A DNA stretch of 64,000 bases from contig CM066983.1 in the NCBI GenBank assembly GCA_033977485.1, positions 65,086,010 to 65,150,009 of the forward strand, written 5' to 3'. Every line of letters starts with the position of its first letter. Within the stretch, counting starts at the first letter, position 1. The stretch is from Hydrangea macrophylla. Lineage: Eukaryota > Streptophyta > Magnoliopsida > Cornales > Hydrangeaceae. Below, piece by piece: positions 32,561 to 42,957 of this stretch. Under the pieces are notes generated by a model. That model did no database searches, had not been told where the DNA came from, and saw nothing but the letters and a program-made list of their open reading frames with translations. A program made the translations under genes and the position numbers.

Positions 32561-33289
32561 TTCTAAAACATCCTCATAAAACATATCATTAGCAAACTTG
32601 GACTCTGAGCCCCAAAACAACACATCTAATTAATACATCTGGATTCTGAGACCTCAAAAACACATCTTATGAACACTCCTCATCAATACATCTAGACTTT
32701 GATTGGATCAACAATAGGTGTTGGCGATATTCCCTCCGATCAGCCGCCTCGAGAAACAACAATGTAGTTTGCAGCCACTTACGAGTTTTTGCCACTCGTA
32801 CTTGGGACACTTCTCATGTTGTGACCTTGATTGGTGTAGTAATGATGTTTGGTACTTCTACTTGTATCCAAATTTTTTATGATTGGGAATCACCTTAAAC
32901 CCAAACATTTGAGACCATCAAGACGAATGGACTTAACAGGAATGACAATGATAAGGAAATTTGGGTCAGTTTGTATGAAACCTCGATCTCTGACACACTT
33001 TTGATTAGATTATTACTGACTCAAATAAAGAAGGATTGACTCAGACATGAAATTCTCAAATTGCCATGATCCAATGTGCCTTCGTCATGAATGATGTACC
33101 GCTCAACTTTTGTGTTCACTCCTCATCTTAATATGATAGCACTTTACTGATAAATTTGGTTTTTGAATTAGTGTTTTAGAATAAAAGATGCTCTATTTCA
33201 AAACAACTTGGTGACTTGAAAAATCGCCCTTGGTGTGAAGGGATCGTGTTAGGAAAATAGAGTTTGCTCCTAGTTTGAGTTATAGAAAG

Positions 33290-33465
33290 TAGAATTCATA
33301 GGCAAACGAGGTGGGTGACCGAAGTTTGCCCCTAGTTTGGACAATGGTTTATTGGAGGTTTTGGGCAAACGAGGTAGGTGACCGAAGTTTGCCCCTTGTA
33401 TGAATGGTAGATAGTAAAATTCAGGCAAACGAGGCGAGTAGCCAAAGTTTGCCCCTAGTATGGAA
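33290..33465. repeat. About 70 bp repeat with AGTTTGCCCC core, 3 copies
   Basis: Three copies of GGCAAACGAGG...GACCGAAGTTTGCCCCTAGT. GGCAAAC and GTTTGCCC within each unit are inverted and could pair. Confidence 0.7.
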
Positions 33466-33666
33466 GGTGATCTCTAGATTAAGGTGAGGACCGCAATTTT
33501 TAATCTCTCAAATGCTCATAACTTTTGCATAGGCACTTGTGAAGTGACCCAGCGAGCTATTTTTTCTCTTTTGTTATTGCTCACTTTGGATTTAGCTCTA
33601 ATTTTTGCTTGGAGTCCTTTCGAATTTTTAACCTAGCGAGCCATCTTTCTTTTCTTTTTGAAAGTC

Positions 33667-33708
33667 TGCCTACGTACCCCCGAGCGGGGATCAGGTCCAA
33701 CGTAGTTC
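33667..33708 (-). other. Two-stem foldable motif, copy 6
   Basis: On the minus strand CTACG pairs with CGTAG and ATCCCC with GGGGGT around a GCTC loop. The inner stem differs from copy 1 (ATTCCC/GGGGAT) yet still pairs. Confidence 0.5.
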
Positions 33709-33770
33709 GGGCCAAGGCTTTGAAAGAAAAGAGGGCTGATTATGATGTTGTCGACCGAACCAATGCAGTT

Positions 33771-33811
33771 GCTTACGTATCCCCGAGTGGGAATCAGGTC
33801 GAGCGTAGTTC
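33771..33811 (-). other. Two-stem foldable motif, copy 7
   Basis: On the minus strand: CTACG, bulge side CTCGACCTG, ATTCCC, ACTC loop, GGGGAT, CGTAA. The outermost pair is lost; the rest pairs as in copy 1. Confidence 0.45.
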
Positions 33812-34939
33812 AAGGCAAGGTCTTTTTGGAAAGGTTAAGGTATGAGGGTTTTTCCAACCAATTGCCAAATAAGTTCAAACTTGAGCCACTTGTGGTAGCT
33901 TTGAATAAGAGGATTCAATTTCGATCTCCCTTTCTTTTCTTTTCTTTTTTGAGGATTGATCCTTTTCACTTTCGCCTAGCCAGTCAATTTTGCTTTTCAT
34001 GTAGTTGATTCTTGCAAGATCTTTCAATCGCAATCTTAGAATTTCAAAATGTGCATGTCAGCTCTCGGAATTTATTTGTGGTTGTTCCGTGCCTTTGGAA
34101 ATGTGATCTAGGCACGTTCTTATGATGTACCTTGAAGCATACAATTCTCTCATTTGTTTCATAAAAAATTCTTTCTTTCATTTTCTCCATTATTTTGACT
34201 GGCTAAGGTCAGATCTTGGAAATCAATACCTTTTCAGCTCTAACTTTTGCCTAGGTGCCCTTTCGGGTTTGCAACCTAGCGAGCTTTTCTTTTCTTTTCT
34301 TTTCTTTTTTTTTCTTTTTTTCTTTTTTTTTGAAAGTGGAGATGAAACTCACTGAAATATTTGACTACCATCAAGGACTAAGTCTACACAGGTTCATATG
34401 GCTCTCAATTGGGTTGGGCCCAAGGCTTTGAAATGGTAGGAAAAGGGTGTTGGGCAAGCCCCAAGTCAGTTCCAAGCATGTCTTTTCAAGATTAAGGCAA
34501 GAGAATCTTTAAATTCTTAAAGTAAGACTATTCAATTCTCGGCTCCTCATCGGTGTCAGCGCAAAATTGACTTTGACCTTTCAGGATTTTTTTTGTTTGA
34601 GTAAAAAAAATTAATTTTTTTAGCACAGTAATATCCATGGTAATTTGAAAAGTGACACTTCAGTTCAGCGATCCATGCATCTATGACTAGGCACATCAGT
34701 TTAGGAAAAATGAGACTTCATTCCATCAGTAGAGGAGGATTACAGACTCATTAACAACTCGATGACAGATAGACTCGACCACAAGACTAAACTTGAAATT
34801 GACAAAACATACAACAGACTCGACTAGACTCGACTTGATCTCAAACAGAGTGTCATGATGACTCGCTTTTTTTTTAAAGAGCATCCTCATTTGTTTTGCT
34901 ATCAAAAGTCCCAAACACCATCGCTTCACCGGCACAGGT

Positions 34940-35542
34940 TCAACATTCATGGGTATCAGCAAAAGGGATCATTTGAACAAATGAGCCAGGGGCTTTAGGT
35001 TTGATAAAGCTGACATTTTGGTTGACATAGGATTGGATGGGTGAAGGCTCGATGATTTTTTGATCAATGAGGTCCTGGATATCATGGCAAAAGCGCATGC
35101 AGCTATTGGTATCGTGGCCTGGGCCTTGGTGGTAGGCATAACATTTGGACAGGTCACAGCTGGGCGAAGGGACATCGGCAAGAGGCTGAAGGAGTTGGAG
35201 GTGCCCTTTTTTGATGAGGTTATCAAGGATTACGGACAATGGCATACCCAGGTTGGTAAGGGCTCTTGGCTTGCGGGCTTTGTTAAACTTTGAGTTTAAG
35301 TAGGTCCTCGGCGTGGCTCTTGGATTTGGATATGGACTAGGATTACCAAGGCTAAGGTGTGGCTTTGGATATAAGTAGAGATTTGGATGTGGAAACGGGC
35401 TTAGATAGATAGTGTTGGGCAACCCATACATCCTTTTATAGATGCTCTGCACCATCTTCTCAAATCGACTTATCCTTAAACTTAGCTGCTCAATAGTGGT
35501 CTGTAGCTTGTTCACTTTCTCGTCCAGAGCTTTGTAGGCCAT
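34940..35542 (-). pseudogene. Tat-type gag C-terminal fragment
   Basis: A 200 aa open frame. Its middle reads LTNLGMPLSVILDNLIKKGH and its C-terminal half has CYAYHQGPGHDTNSCMRFCH then DIQDLIDQKIIEPSP. The C-x-x-H...GH...C pattern followed by IQDLID is what I know from Tat/Ogre-type gag proteins. The N-terminal third has a heptad-like stretch (EKVNKLQTTIEQLSLRI). The capsid domain that should precede it is missing. It is the only recognisable protein remnant in the minus-strand element, and shows the lineage it came from. It may or may not still be translated. Confidence 0.6.
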
Positions 35543-36039
35543 TGGTGGGCTAATGACAATCTGGGCTAGCCCACGAACAAGATAATGAATCCAAGGAGGT
35601 ACAACAGTGTCCTTACCCGGGGCTACATTTTCTGCAAATAGAAGTAAAAGCCCAAATTACCAGAGGCGCAAAAATACTTCTTATGGACTCGTAGTGGGAG
35701 GAGATGATCAGAATTTTGAAGGATTTAATGATGCAAACCTAGGACGGTTGCAGTAAGTATATGACTTCTATACAATGATTGAGATGGGTGAGGATGATGA
35801 TACGTATGCATTTGATTTATAGAGACTGACATGTGTGAGACTGACGGGATGTGCGTGCATGCGAACTGACATGAATTGTGTATGCATATGAGACAAGCAT
35901 GCGGATGCAAGCCCTAATCGATATGATGCCCCTACTTTTAACAGATTGCAGTTAAACAAATAAGGCCCGAGCCATACAGAGTGTGCTAACCTTACTTTCC
36001 AATATGATCACCAAGGGATAACAGGGGTTTTCAGGGTTT

Positions 36040-36690
36040 TATGAAGGCTTCTAGGAGAGACTAGGCATTTCTGGTTGATTTGGACAGAGTTTCTGAGAGA
36101 AACTAGCATATCTGGGCATTTCTGGTTGGTTTGGACAGAGTTTTTGGGAGAAATTGGCTGATACAGTTATATCTAGGATATTTGGACAGAGTTTATGGGA
36201 GAAACTGGTTAATATGATTATATCTGGGATATCTGGACAGAGTTCTTGGGAAAAACAGGGATTTGGAAGATTCGGAGAAATTTTTAGAAGTTATTTGAGT
36301 TTCTAGGAGAAATAGGGATTTCTGGTTGATTTAGACTGAGCTTCTAGGAGAAACTGATATTTTGGGTATTTCTGAGAAATATGGATAGAGTTTCTAGGAG
36401 AAACAAGTATATCTGGGCGAGTTGGACAGAGTTTCTAGGAGAAACAAGTATATCGGAGTTTCTAAGAAAAACTAAGGTTTCTGGGTATTCTAGGGGAAGC
36501 AAGAATATCTGGGAAATTCGGACAGAGTATCTAGGGGACACAAGTATATCGGAGTTTCTAGAAGAAACTGAGATTTCTGGTTAATCTGGGAAGAAATGGG
36601 GATTTCTAGGAAATCTGGGTGATTCGGACAGAGTTTCTAAGAGAAATAGGGATATCCTGATGAGTTGGGCAGAGTTTCTGGAAGAAATAG
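36040..36690. repeat. Degenerate tandem repeat with GAGTTTCTAGGAGAAAC core
   Basis: Units of roughly 45-65 bases, built on GGACAGAGTTTCTAGGAGAA and ATATCTGGG, recur about 12 times. GTTTCT and AGAAAC inside each unit are inverted around TAGG. No coding role seen. Confidence 0.75.
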
Positions 36691-36876
36691 GGACATATGA
36701 CGAGAACAGGTGATGATGGTGATAATACTGTCTAGCAAGTTTTCATACTCCTATGTCTCAGGATCAACAAACAAGGTTTGCTGTGTATATCTTTGTGAGT
36801 ATGGAGCAGACATCCTTGTCATGGTGCCTAGGCAGGTCAACTCAATGTAATCTCATGTAAGTGATTGCCTTGGGAA

Positions 36877-37434
36877 TCATAAGAAAGAGGTTATGTTCTG
36901 AATATTATTGTGGAGTAGTTGGCTTAAGGCCTCTATAGCGAGAACAAAAAGATATGGGGAGATGGGATTTCCTTGCCTAAGGCCCTTTGCTCCATCAAAA
37001 TAGCCCACAGACTCTCCATTAAAGTTAATAGAGTACGTTGGGGTTGTGATACAAGCTCTAATCCATTGCTTTAAGTTTGGAGGAAAACCAAAGCAATCCA
37101 ATAAATCAAGAAGAAAGTTCCAATTTACACTATCATATGCCTTCATGAGGTCAACTTTAGCAGCAGCTCTAGGTTTACCTCCTAACTTGTGGTAGTCTCT
37201 AAGCAAATCTTGTGCCAATAACACATTATCACTAATTTTCCTTCCCTTAACAAAAGCAGATTGAGCTTGGTTAGTGATGGTAGGAAGAATAACTTGAAGC
37301 CTATTAGCAATAATCTTAGAGATACACTTATACACAGTGTTACAATAGGAGATGGGTCTAAAGTCCCCCATCTTAGATGGATTTTGGACTTTAGGTATCA
37401 GAGCTATAATAGTGGTATTAGCTTCTCTAAGCAT
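36877..37434 (-). pseudogene. LINE reverse transcriptase, N-terminal half
   Basis: Reads ANTTIIALIPKVQNPSKMGD, FRPISYCNTVYKCISKIIAN, AFVKGRKISDNVLLAQDLL, KVDLMKAYDSVNW (first catalytic D) and GLRQGNPISPYLFVLAIEAL. The frame ends in unrelated sequence 15 residues later, before the Y/F-A-D-D box, so the enzyme cannot work. It follows 37404-38915 after a one-base frameshift. Confidence 0.88.
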
Positions 37435-38915
37435 TTCCCCATTTTGAAAAAAATTCTTGAATAGCTGCAGTTATAGTGGGCCCCACAGTAGACCAAGACT
37501 TTTTTACAGAAATGAGCATTGTACCCATCAGGGCCCGGAGCTTTATTTTCATGCATGCTAAAGAAAGTATCTTTAATTTCATCTACTGTTGGCATACAGT
37601 CCAATCCCTCCATTAATTCCGTCGGGATTCTCTTAACAATTACTCTTCTCAATGCCTCACTCCCGGGATAGCTATTATTAGCATTGGTGCCAAGTAAAGC
37701 TTTGAAGTGCCTGATAGCTTCAAATTTAGCTTCCTCAATGTTAGTGGTAAATGTGCCATCAGGTTTTTCAAGTTTAAAAATTCTTTTCCTATTCCTTCTA
37801 CACTGAATGTGTTGGAAAAAATATTGAGAGTTTTTGTCTCCAACTTCAAGCCATTGCATCGTAGATTTCTGTTTTAAAGTCTCTTCCTTTATCAATATAG
37901 CTCTAAGAAATTCTTGCATATATTGTTTTTGTTTGGATATAAGGGAGTGATTGTGAGGATCTTCAAGAAGTTCGGATTGTACAATTTGAATAGCCTCCTT
38001 AGCTCTATTAGCTGCTACTTTTCCCTTTCCAACAAAAGTTTTGCTAAGATTTTTTAAATCTTGCTTTAATGATCTCAATTTATGACAAACTTGAAATTGA
38101 GCTGTACCACTAATAGTTTTGTTCCAAGCATTACTAACTATATCATGGTACGAGTCAAGCTGGGTCCAATAATTAAAAAACTTGAATGCCTTACCTTTTC
38201 TCCTACTATTCTTATCAAGGTAAAGAATCAGAGAAGAGTGGTCAGAAATACCTGGCTTTTGAAATTGAACAAAAGAATCAGTAAGATTAGCTAGCCAAGA
38301 TTGGTTCACCAGAGCTCTATCCAATTTCCTTTGAGTATAGTCTGGTCTACCATACCTCCGATTACTCCATGTAAAAAATTCTCCCAAATATCTTAGATCA
38401 GTTAAACATAAGGAGTTAACAACATTATTAAATTCAACCATGTCAGAATTAAACATAAAGTTTGGGTCAGAAACTTCATGTGTATTTAAAACCAAATTAA
38501 AATCTCCAAGTAAAATTTGGTTTTTATTAGGATTGAAAACAGAAGATAATTCTTTCCAAAGTGCCTTTCTATCTTGGCCCATATGGAGCCCATAGATAAA
38601 AGTAGCTTCGAGTTGAACACTAAGGTCATCATTTTCAATGGTAGTATGAATCAGCTGGGGGGAACATTGAATAATATTTAAGTTAATCTTATCAGGATTC
38701 CATCCCAACCAGATTCTTCCCACTGAGTCATTATTATTATTGGAGAAAACATTCCAATTATTGAAAAATTTTCTTTGGATTTTCTCCTCATTTACTTGCC
38801 TGACTCTAGTTTCAACTAAGCACAGAACATCAATAATATTTTCATAAATAAACTTAGCAACCTCGGATTGTTTTGAGGGCTGGTTGAGGCCCCTTATATT
38901 CCAAGTGCTTAAAAT
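37404..38915 (-). pseudogene. LINE endonuclease and linker (ORF2 part 1)
   Basis: The frame is open from WNIRGLNQPSKQSE (about 38910) well before the first ATG at 38723. It has the APE-type endonuclease marks: LCLVETRV (catalytic E), QILLGDFNLV (D and N) and KPGISDHSSLILYL (D and H). The region to RT includes MQWLEVGDKNSQYFFQHIQ and APGPDGYNAHFCKKV, typical of plant L1. The enzyme would nick target DNA to prime reverse transcription. The frame is lost at a run of T/A near 37450, so RT is read in another frame. All endonuclease catalytic residues seem intact, but the element as a whole is dead. Confidence 0.85.
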
Positions 38916-39400
38916 TATTAAAAACGGTGGTGGGAATTGTTCCTTTTACCTGTGGAACCTGACTGTTTTTTCTTCCTATTATGTAATGTACCTGACCCTT
39001 TGTGTAGATATGTGGGGGCCAACTGGGGTTTGCTGCCTTCCCCTTGTATGTGTTGTGCATCTTCTTCTCCTTGGGAGTTTTGATCCCCATCTTCACTAAG
39101 ACTCTCTATCCCCAATGCATCTTCTTCCTGGTCTGAGAGATTGAGGATCTTGGATTGAGGAATTCAAGTCAATTCCATATGACCAACTGGCGGTAAATTT
39201 GTACTAGACTTGGTACCCACATTTGAAGTATCAGTAATCTCAACCGACTTAGATTTATCAGTATTAGAGTAGCTATGTTCATTTACATTCGAATTTCCTT
39301 CTGGAACAGGAATAAATGGGGATCCAATCACAGTTTCCAGTATAGCATTATTTTCAACTATTGCAATAGAAGTATCCAAAACAGCAAAAGTGTTGCTCTG
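38854..39400 (-). pseudogene. LINE ORF1 C-terminal remnant
   Basis: Two short frames (LETVIGSPFIPVPEGNSN... at 39164-39379 and a hydrophilic one at 38918-39115) precede the endonuclease. They are low-complexity and acidic/basic, as in the tail of plant LINE ORF1 proteins; no zinc knuckle is left. Weakly supported on their own; the call rests on position. Confidence 0.4.
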
Positions 39401-39433
39401 TGTGACTACTGTACTAGGAAGCCCTTTCTCCTT

Positions 39434-41041
39434 CTAGGGAGATCTAGGTATTGAAGTACTAACACCTTCTTCACTAGATTGATTGATTAATGGCTCAGAT
39501 TCAGCAGCGGTGCGTGGAAATATGTTTCGAGCCCGTTCACCCCACCATTGGGTGAACTCTTCTGATACTATTGGCCGGGCAGAGAAGGGTTTAAAGTTGA
39601 ACACGGCTTTGAGCCGGGCTGACCTCTCTGTTATCTTCTTCACCTGCCCGTCATTAATAATAAGGCCACGTTCAACCCAATCAACGTTGACAGTGATACC
39701 AGGGGGAACGGGCACTAGTTGAGTAAGCCCGAATTGGCGGGCATATAGAGGAGCAAAGTAGTACTCGGCCCCGCATTTATTGTTGGCCGACGGGATGCTT
39801 GGGCTAAAAATAATGTCTCTGGCTACTAAGTAGCTAGAAAAAATTTCATTATAGGTAGACTGGGTGCCCGGACCCCAGTTTGAAGGGTTATTGGAGAGCT
39901 GGAGAAAAGAAGAGAATTGGAGGGAAAAGAATGGGGTGAGGAGATTGACGTCCCGAGGGGAGCAACCCTGGTAGAAGAAGGTAAAACACTCTTCGAAAGA
40001 ATGTAAAGAAGGAGATACGTTCATGAATTGAACGGCAGAGATAGGCACGTCGGTCATGGGAGTGATGGTGGGTTGGAATTCAGGGAAGTACGAGTGAAGC
40101 CACAGTTGCAGAATCCACATCGGGCTCCCACCAGCACTGAAGCCCGAATGAACGAAGTCTGTTGTGCCTCGGACCAAATGTGCCCAAACCAGCGTAGCCA
40201 TGGCCAGTGGCTGCCCCGATGCCAGGGCCAGGGCTACGGTTGTATATTCTTTAGTGATGGCCTGGCTGGCTGAGCAGAAGAGATATTTGTTGAGCCAGTA
40301 GATGAGGAAGGCAGTGTGTTCTGCATCGGACACCGCCGTATCATCTGCCCCTATGCAGGCAGCAAGGAAACCTCCAAAGGCCGTGATCGGCCTGTGAGAA
40401 ACGGCCCCGTCCCTGACAATTTCTTGTTGAGGATAGGCAAAGCTGGCCGTCCCGACATTAAGCCCGGGAATGATCTCTTGTCCGTGGGGACGGAGGCCGA
40501 GCAGATAGCTGATGTCTTTGACAGTTGGGGCCATTGGTCCGCAACGGAAAAGAAAGCCGTTGCAAGACGAGGACCAGAAGAGTAGAGCAGAGAGAAGGAG
40601 AGGCCGGTCTATTTCAATGCGAGACCGGCTGAGCATGATTGCATCATAGATGCCCGTTTGCTTCCAGATAGCGGCCTTAGAGGCCGAAACCCTAGTTACC
40701 CACTTGTCCCAGTCAGCAGCGGGTGTCGGCCATCCTCGGATTGGTTGATTCGCAGTCTGGACCTTGGCCCAATGAGCAGGGACTTGAAGGAACGATTCGT
40801 TTTCTACCGGAGGAAAGAAAGGAAGAAAGACCGCCGGAGGGTGGCCCAGAAACGCCGTGCCTAAGCCTGGTGCGACGGGAGAACCGTCGGAGGAACTGTA
40901 GGGGGTGAGGTATTCAGTGGTTATGTCAGCGGCGTGAGCTTTGGCCAAAGCCCTAACCTCCCTACAGCGATTTTGTGGCGGTGGAGCGTCTGCAAAGGAT
41001 TTTTTTCCTTTGGAGGTAGCCGGAGCGGTTTTGGGAGCCAT
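39434..41041 (-). CDS. Plant mobile domain (PMD, aminotransferase-like) protein, antisense ORF of a Tat-type element
   Basis: A 535 aa open frame with no stop, starting at ATG 41041 (AGACATGGC context). An ATG further upstream at 41191 is in frame but lies where the 5' leader should be, since TTAAATAT, a TATA-like box, is at 41163-41170. The N-terminus is basic (MAPKTAPATSKGKKSFADA). The domain follows: DWDKWVTRVSASKAAIWKQT, LLLSALLFWSSSCNGFLFRC, MAPTVKDISYLLGLRPHGQE (the usual PMD motif), SGGSPMWILQLWLHSYFPEF-like blocks and YARQFGLTQLVPVPPG. PMD proteins occur as host genes and as TE passengers; their biochemical role is unknown. Here a PPT and LTR lie just upstream in the opposite direction. 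The C-terminus probably runs into LINE sequence, so the natural end may be lost. Confidence 0.75.
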   Translation of the reverse strand: MAPKTAPATSKGKKSFADAPPPQNRCREVRALAKAHAADITTEYLTPYSSSDGSPVAPGLGTAFLGHPPAVFLPFFPPVENESFLQVPAHWAKVQTANQPIRGWPTPAADWDKWVTRVSASKAAIWKQTGIYDAIMLSRSRIEIDRPLLLSALLFWSSSCNGFLFRCGPMAPTVKDISYLLGLRPHGQEIIPGLNVGTASFAYPQQEIVRDGAVSHRPITAFGGFLAACIGADDTAVSDAEHTAFLIYWLNKYLFCSASQAITKEYTTVALALASGQPLAMATLVWAHLVRGTTDFVHSGFSAGGSPMWILQLWLHSYFPEFQPTITPMTDVPISAVQFMNVSPSLHSFEECFTFFYQGCSPRDVNLLTPFFSLQFSSFLQLSNNPSNWGPGTQSTYNEIFSSYLVARDIIFSPSIPSANNKCGAEYYFAPLYARQFGLTQLVPVPPGITVNVDWVERGLIINDGQVKKITERSARLKAVFNFKPFSARPIVSEEFTQWWGERARNIFPRTAAESEPLINQSSEEGVSTSIPRSP

Positions 41042-41162
41042 GTCTATGAAAGGAAGAAAGGTCGCCGGAGAAGATGAAGATAAGAGTGAGAAGCTCTGTA
41101 TTTTGCTTGAATTCTGGAGAAAGTAGAATGTGAATGTGTAATGAGTTTTCGGACGTTGGGTG

Positions 41163-41170
41163 ATATTTAA
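41163..41170 (-). promoter_or_regulatory. TATA-like box for the antisense PMD ORF
   Basis: TTAAATAT on the minus strand, 122 bases before the ATG at 41041, with a CT-rich leader between. It suggests that the ORF has its own promoter, independent of the LTR on the other strand. Confidence 0.4.
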
Positions 41171-41315
41171 GTATCCCGATGCCGTAATCATGGCGCATTA
41201 AAAGTAGGGTGACTGGTGGGATTCCCCATAACCTGACGTTAGCTGCGTGCTTGACGCGTGGCATATTTGAAATTCAAAACGTCACATCAATCAGGGCGGG
41301 ACGTTTGATATGACC

Positions 41316-42355
41316 TTTTGGGGGGCAATTGTTTGCACCCAAAAACCGTCAATGATTTTTGAGCCCGAGTGGAGTTGAAGTTGGGCGAAGGAGACGCTAG
41401 GGCAAGTAGTGATGACTCATCGGACTCAAGAGGTAAGCCCGATGGGGGGAACAACTGTTGGGAGATGAGGAGAGTCCGATGGGAGCAGGTGGCAAGTGTA
41501 AGCATCATCGGGCTATGAGAACATAACTTATCATGTTGAGAGCCCGATGGAAAAGTAAAGCAACGTTATAACTAATCGGACATCACGAAACGGAAGAGTG
41601 TGTCCGATTGATTATAAGAAGTTGAAGAAACATGATCGGACATGGAAGAAGTCATGAGCCCGATTGACGAAGGACAGGGCATTGCTATTCACAGCTGGCA
41701 TGATGACGTCATCTCTGAGTTTTTGGAAACAAGAGCCCGTCTGGGAAAGGAGTTGTTAGTTGCCAGCTAGGTTGGAGCATCTAATCCCTAAATTAAAGGG
41801 ATCAATTCAAGTAAGTTCTGGATAAGGAAGGATGTGGTGATATAGAAGGATTTCTTCAATTAACCAATCAGTGAATAGCTTAAGGCGCAAGTTAAGGAGT
41901 CCTTTCCTAGTAGGAATTAAACTATGGCCGCTATAAATATACAGGCAGGCCAACCATTGAGGACACTCCGCGTCACTCTCGAAAACAGCATTCAACACAG
42001 CATTCAAAAGCATCCAACCTTCTATGTTTTTTTCTGCAAGCATAGCAAATAGGTCTACCCTTTTTCTTTGTTAATTTCTTTTACTGTTTTCATTCTTACG
42101 AACAATCAGTCTGTTCTGAATCTGTTCTTTGGTTGTATTTTCCAAACACTTAATAAAATCTGTATTTTATTAATCGTTTGTGATTGTTTACTTGGTAAAC
42201 TCATACACTATTTGGCTTGTGCGCTTCAGTACTGCCAAGGGATTTCTGGTGAGGGTACTTTCCTACTCGCCGCACACAATTGTTTAGTTTAGAAGTCAGA
42301 TCTGAAAGCCTTGAGTATCACTGACTCAAGCATATAGGAAATTAGTTTGCACACA
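41316..42355 (+). repeat. Polypurine tract and LTR of a Tat-type element
   Basis: TTTTGGGGGGCAAT (41316-41329) is a PPT directly before TGTTTGCACCC at 41330. The LTR likely ends GTTTGCACACA near 42355 (about 1026 bp), though CACACA makes the end uncertain. The U3 part has repeated AGCCCGATG/GTCCGATTG motifs in both orientations (about 41435-41668), and TATAAATA lies at 41932-41939. The LTR is on the plus strand, opposite to the PMD ORF beside it. After it, TGGTTCTGGCACGCCCG (42368) might be a PBS, in which case it could also be a 5' LTR. Confidence 0.65.
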
Positions 42356-42957
42356 CCGAACCACTTTTGGTTCTGGCACGCCCGCTCATAACTACTAGCA
42401 AACAGGTTTCCATGATTGCCTCTATTTGAAAAGATGACAAAATTTGTAAAAATTATTATTGCTTGTCAAGTAAGTTGTCCCTATGTCTTATATTATATGT
42501 ATAAATATGTTGCTATGCTAGTGTATGGGTATATTAGAATAACACTGTAGTTGCTCCAATATTGATAGTAAAGTTTTCACCAATTTATTAAAGTTAGGTT
42601 ACACAAGTGATTTTATAATGATACTAAAAGATGAATAAATATTTTTGAAAATTGAAAAGATGAATATATGAAAATTGAATTTTTTTTTTTCTTGGGTGTG
42701 CTTGGTTTGTATAGATCTGATGATAGTTAAAATGGGCTAGGTTGAAATTGAGGATTTAGAAAAGTTACTTAAGAGAAACAATCGAGGGCATTAAACATTG
42801 AGACTAACCAAATTAATTGTATGTTATTTTGTAGATACTTGGAAGAAGAAGTATCAAGTGGGCTTGTGAATATCACTAAAGATGTTATTGAAAACGAGTA
42901 TGATAATGCCTTGAAAATTCATAATGAAGAAAAAAAATAGAAGAGGCGAAGGAGGGG
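42356..42957. other. Intergenic, AT-rich, no gene seen
   Basis: Nothing recognisable except a stretch at about 42838-42950 that may be an upstream exon or frame of the FAR1 piece (EEEVSSGLVNITKDV); frames do not join cleanly. Confidence 0.4.

Larger units (their letters stand above)
26253..36870 (-). mobile_element. Tat-derived, mostly non-coding LTR element (LARD-like), 5' end not found
   Basis: On the minus strand the 3' LTR is 26253-29587 and its PPT is just above. The interior runs upward to about 36870 and holds a gag piece (34940-35542), three copies of the foldable motif that the Tat tail carries (29761, 33667, 33771), and six tandem-repeat blocks. No pol is seen in 7 kb. This fits a large non-autonomous derivative of a Tat/Ogre element. 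No second LTR was found; the upper end is set where LINE sequence starts, so it is approximate. The low end TGTGGACATG gives the LTR end, but its target duplication could not be confirmed. Confidence 0.65.
36877..39430 (-). mobile_element. L1-type LINE, truncated at both ends
   Basis: Minus-strand parts in order: a piece of ORF1 (about 39430-38920), the complete endonuclease, the inter-domain region and the first half of RT, which breaks off at about 36880. ORF1 before the C-terminal part is absent, and so are the RT active-site box, the rest of ORF2 and the poly(A). Losing the 3' end is unusual, since LINEs normally lose the 5' end on insertion, so the lower end was probably cut by a later rearrangement. 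The upper end abuts the stop of the plant-mobile-domain ORF at 39434. Confidence 0.85.

Noticed and set aside
40658..40908. Plus-strand Arg-rich ORFs across the PMD gene
   Set aside because: Opposite-strand shadows of the 535-codon ORF.
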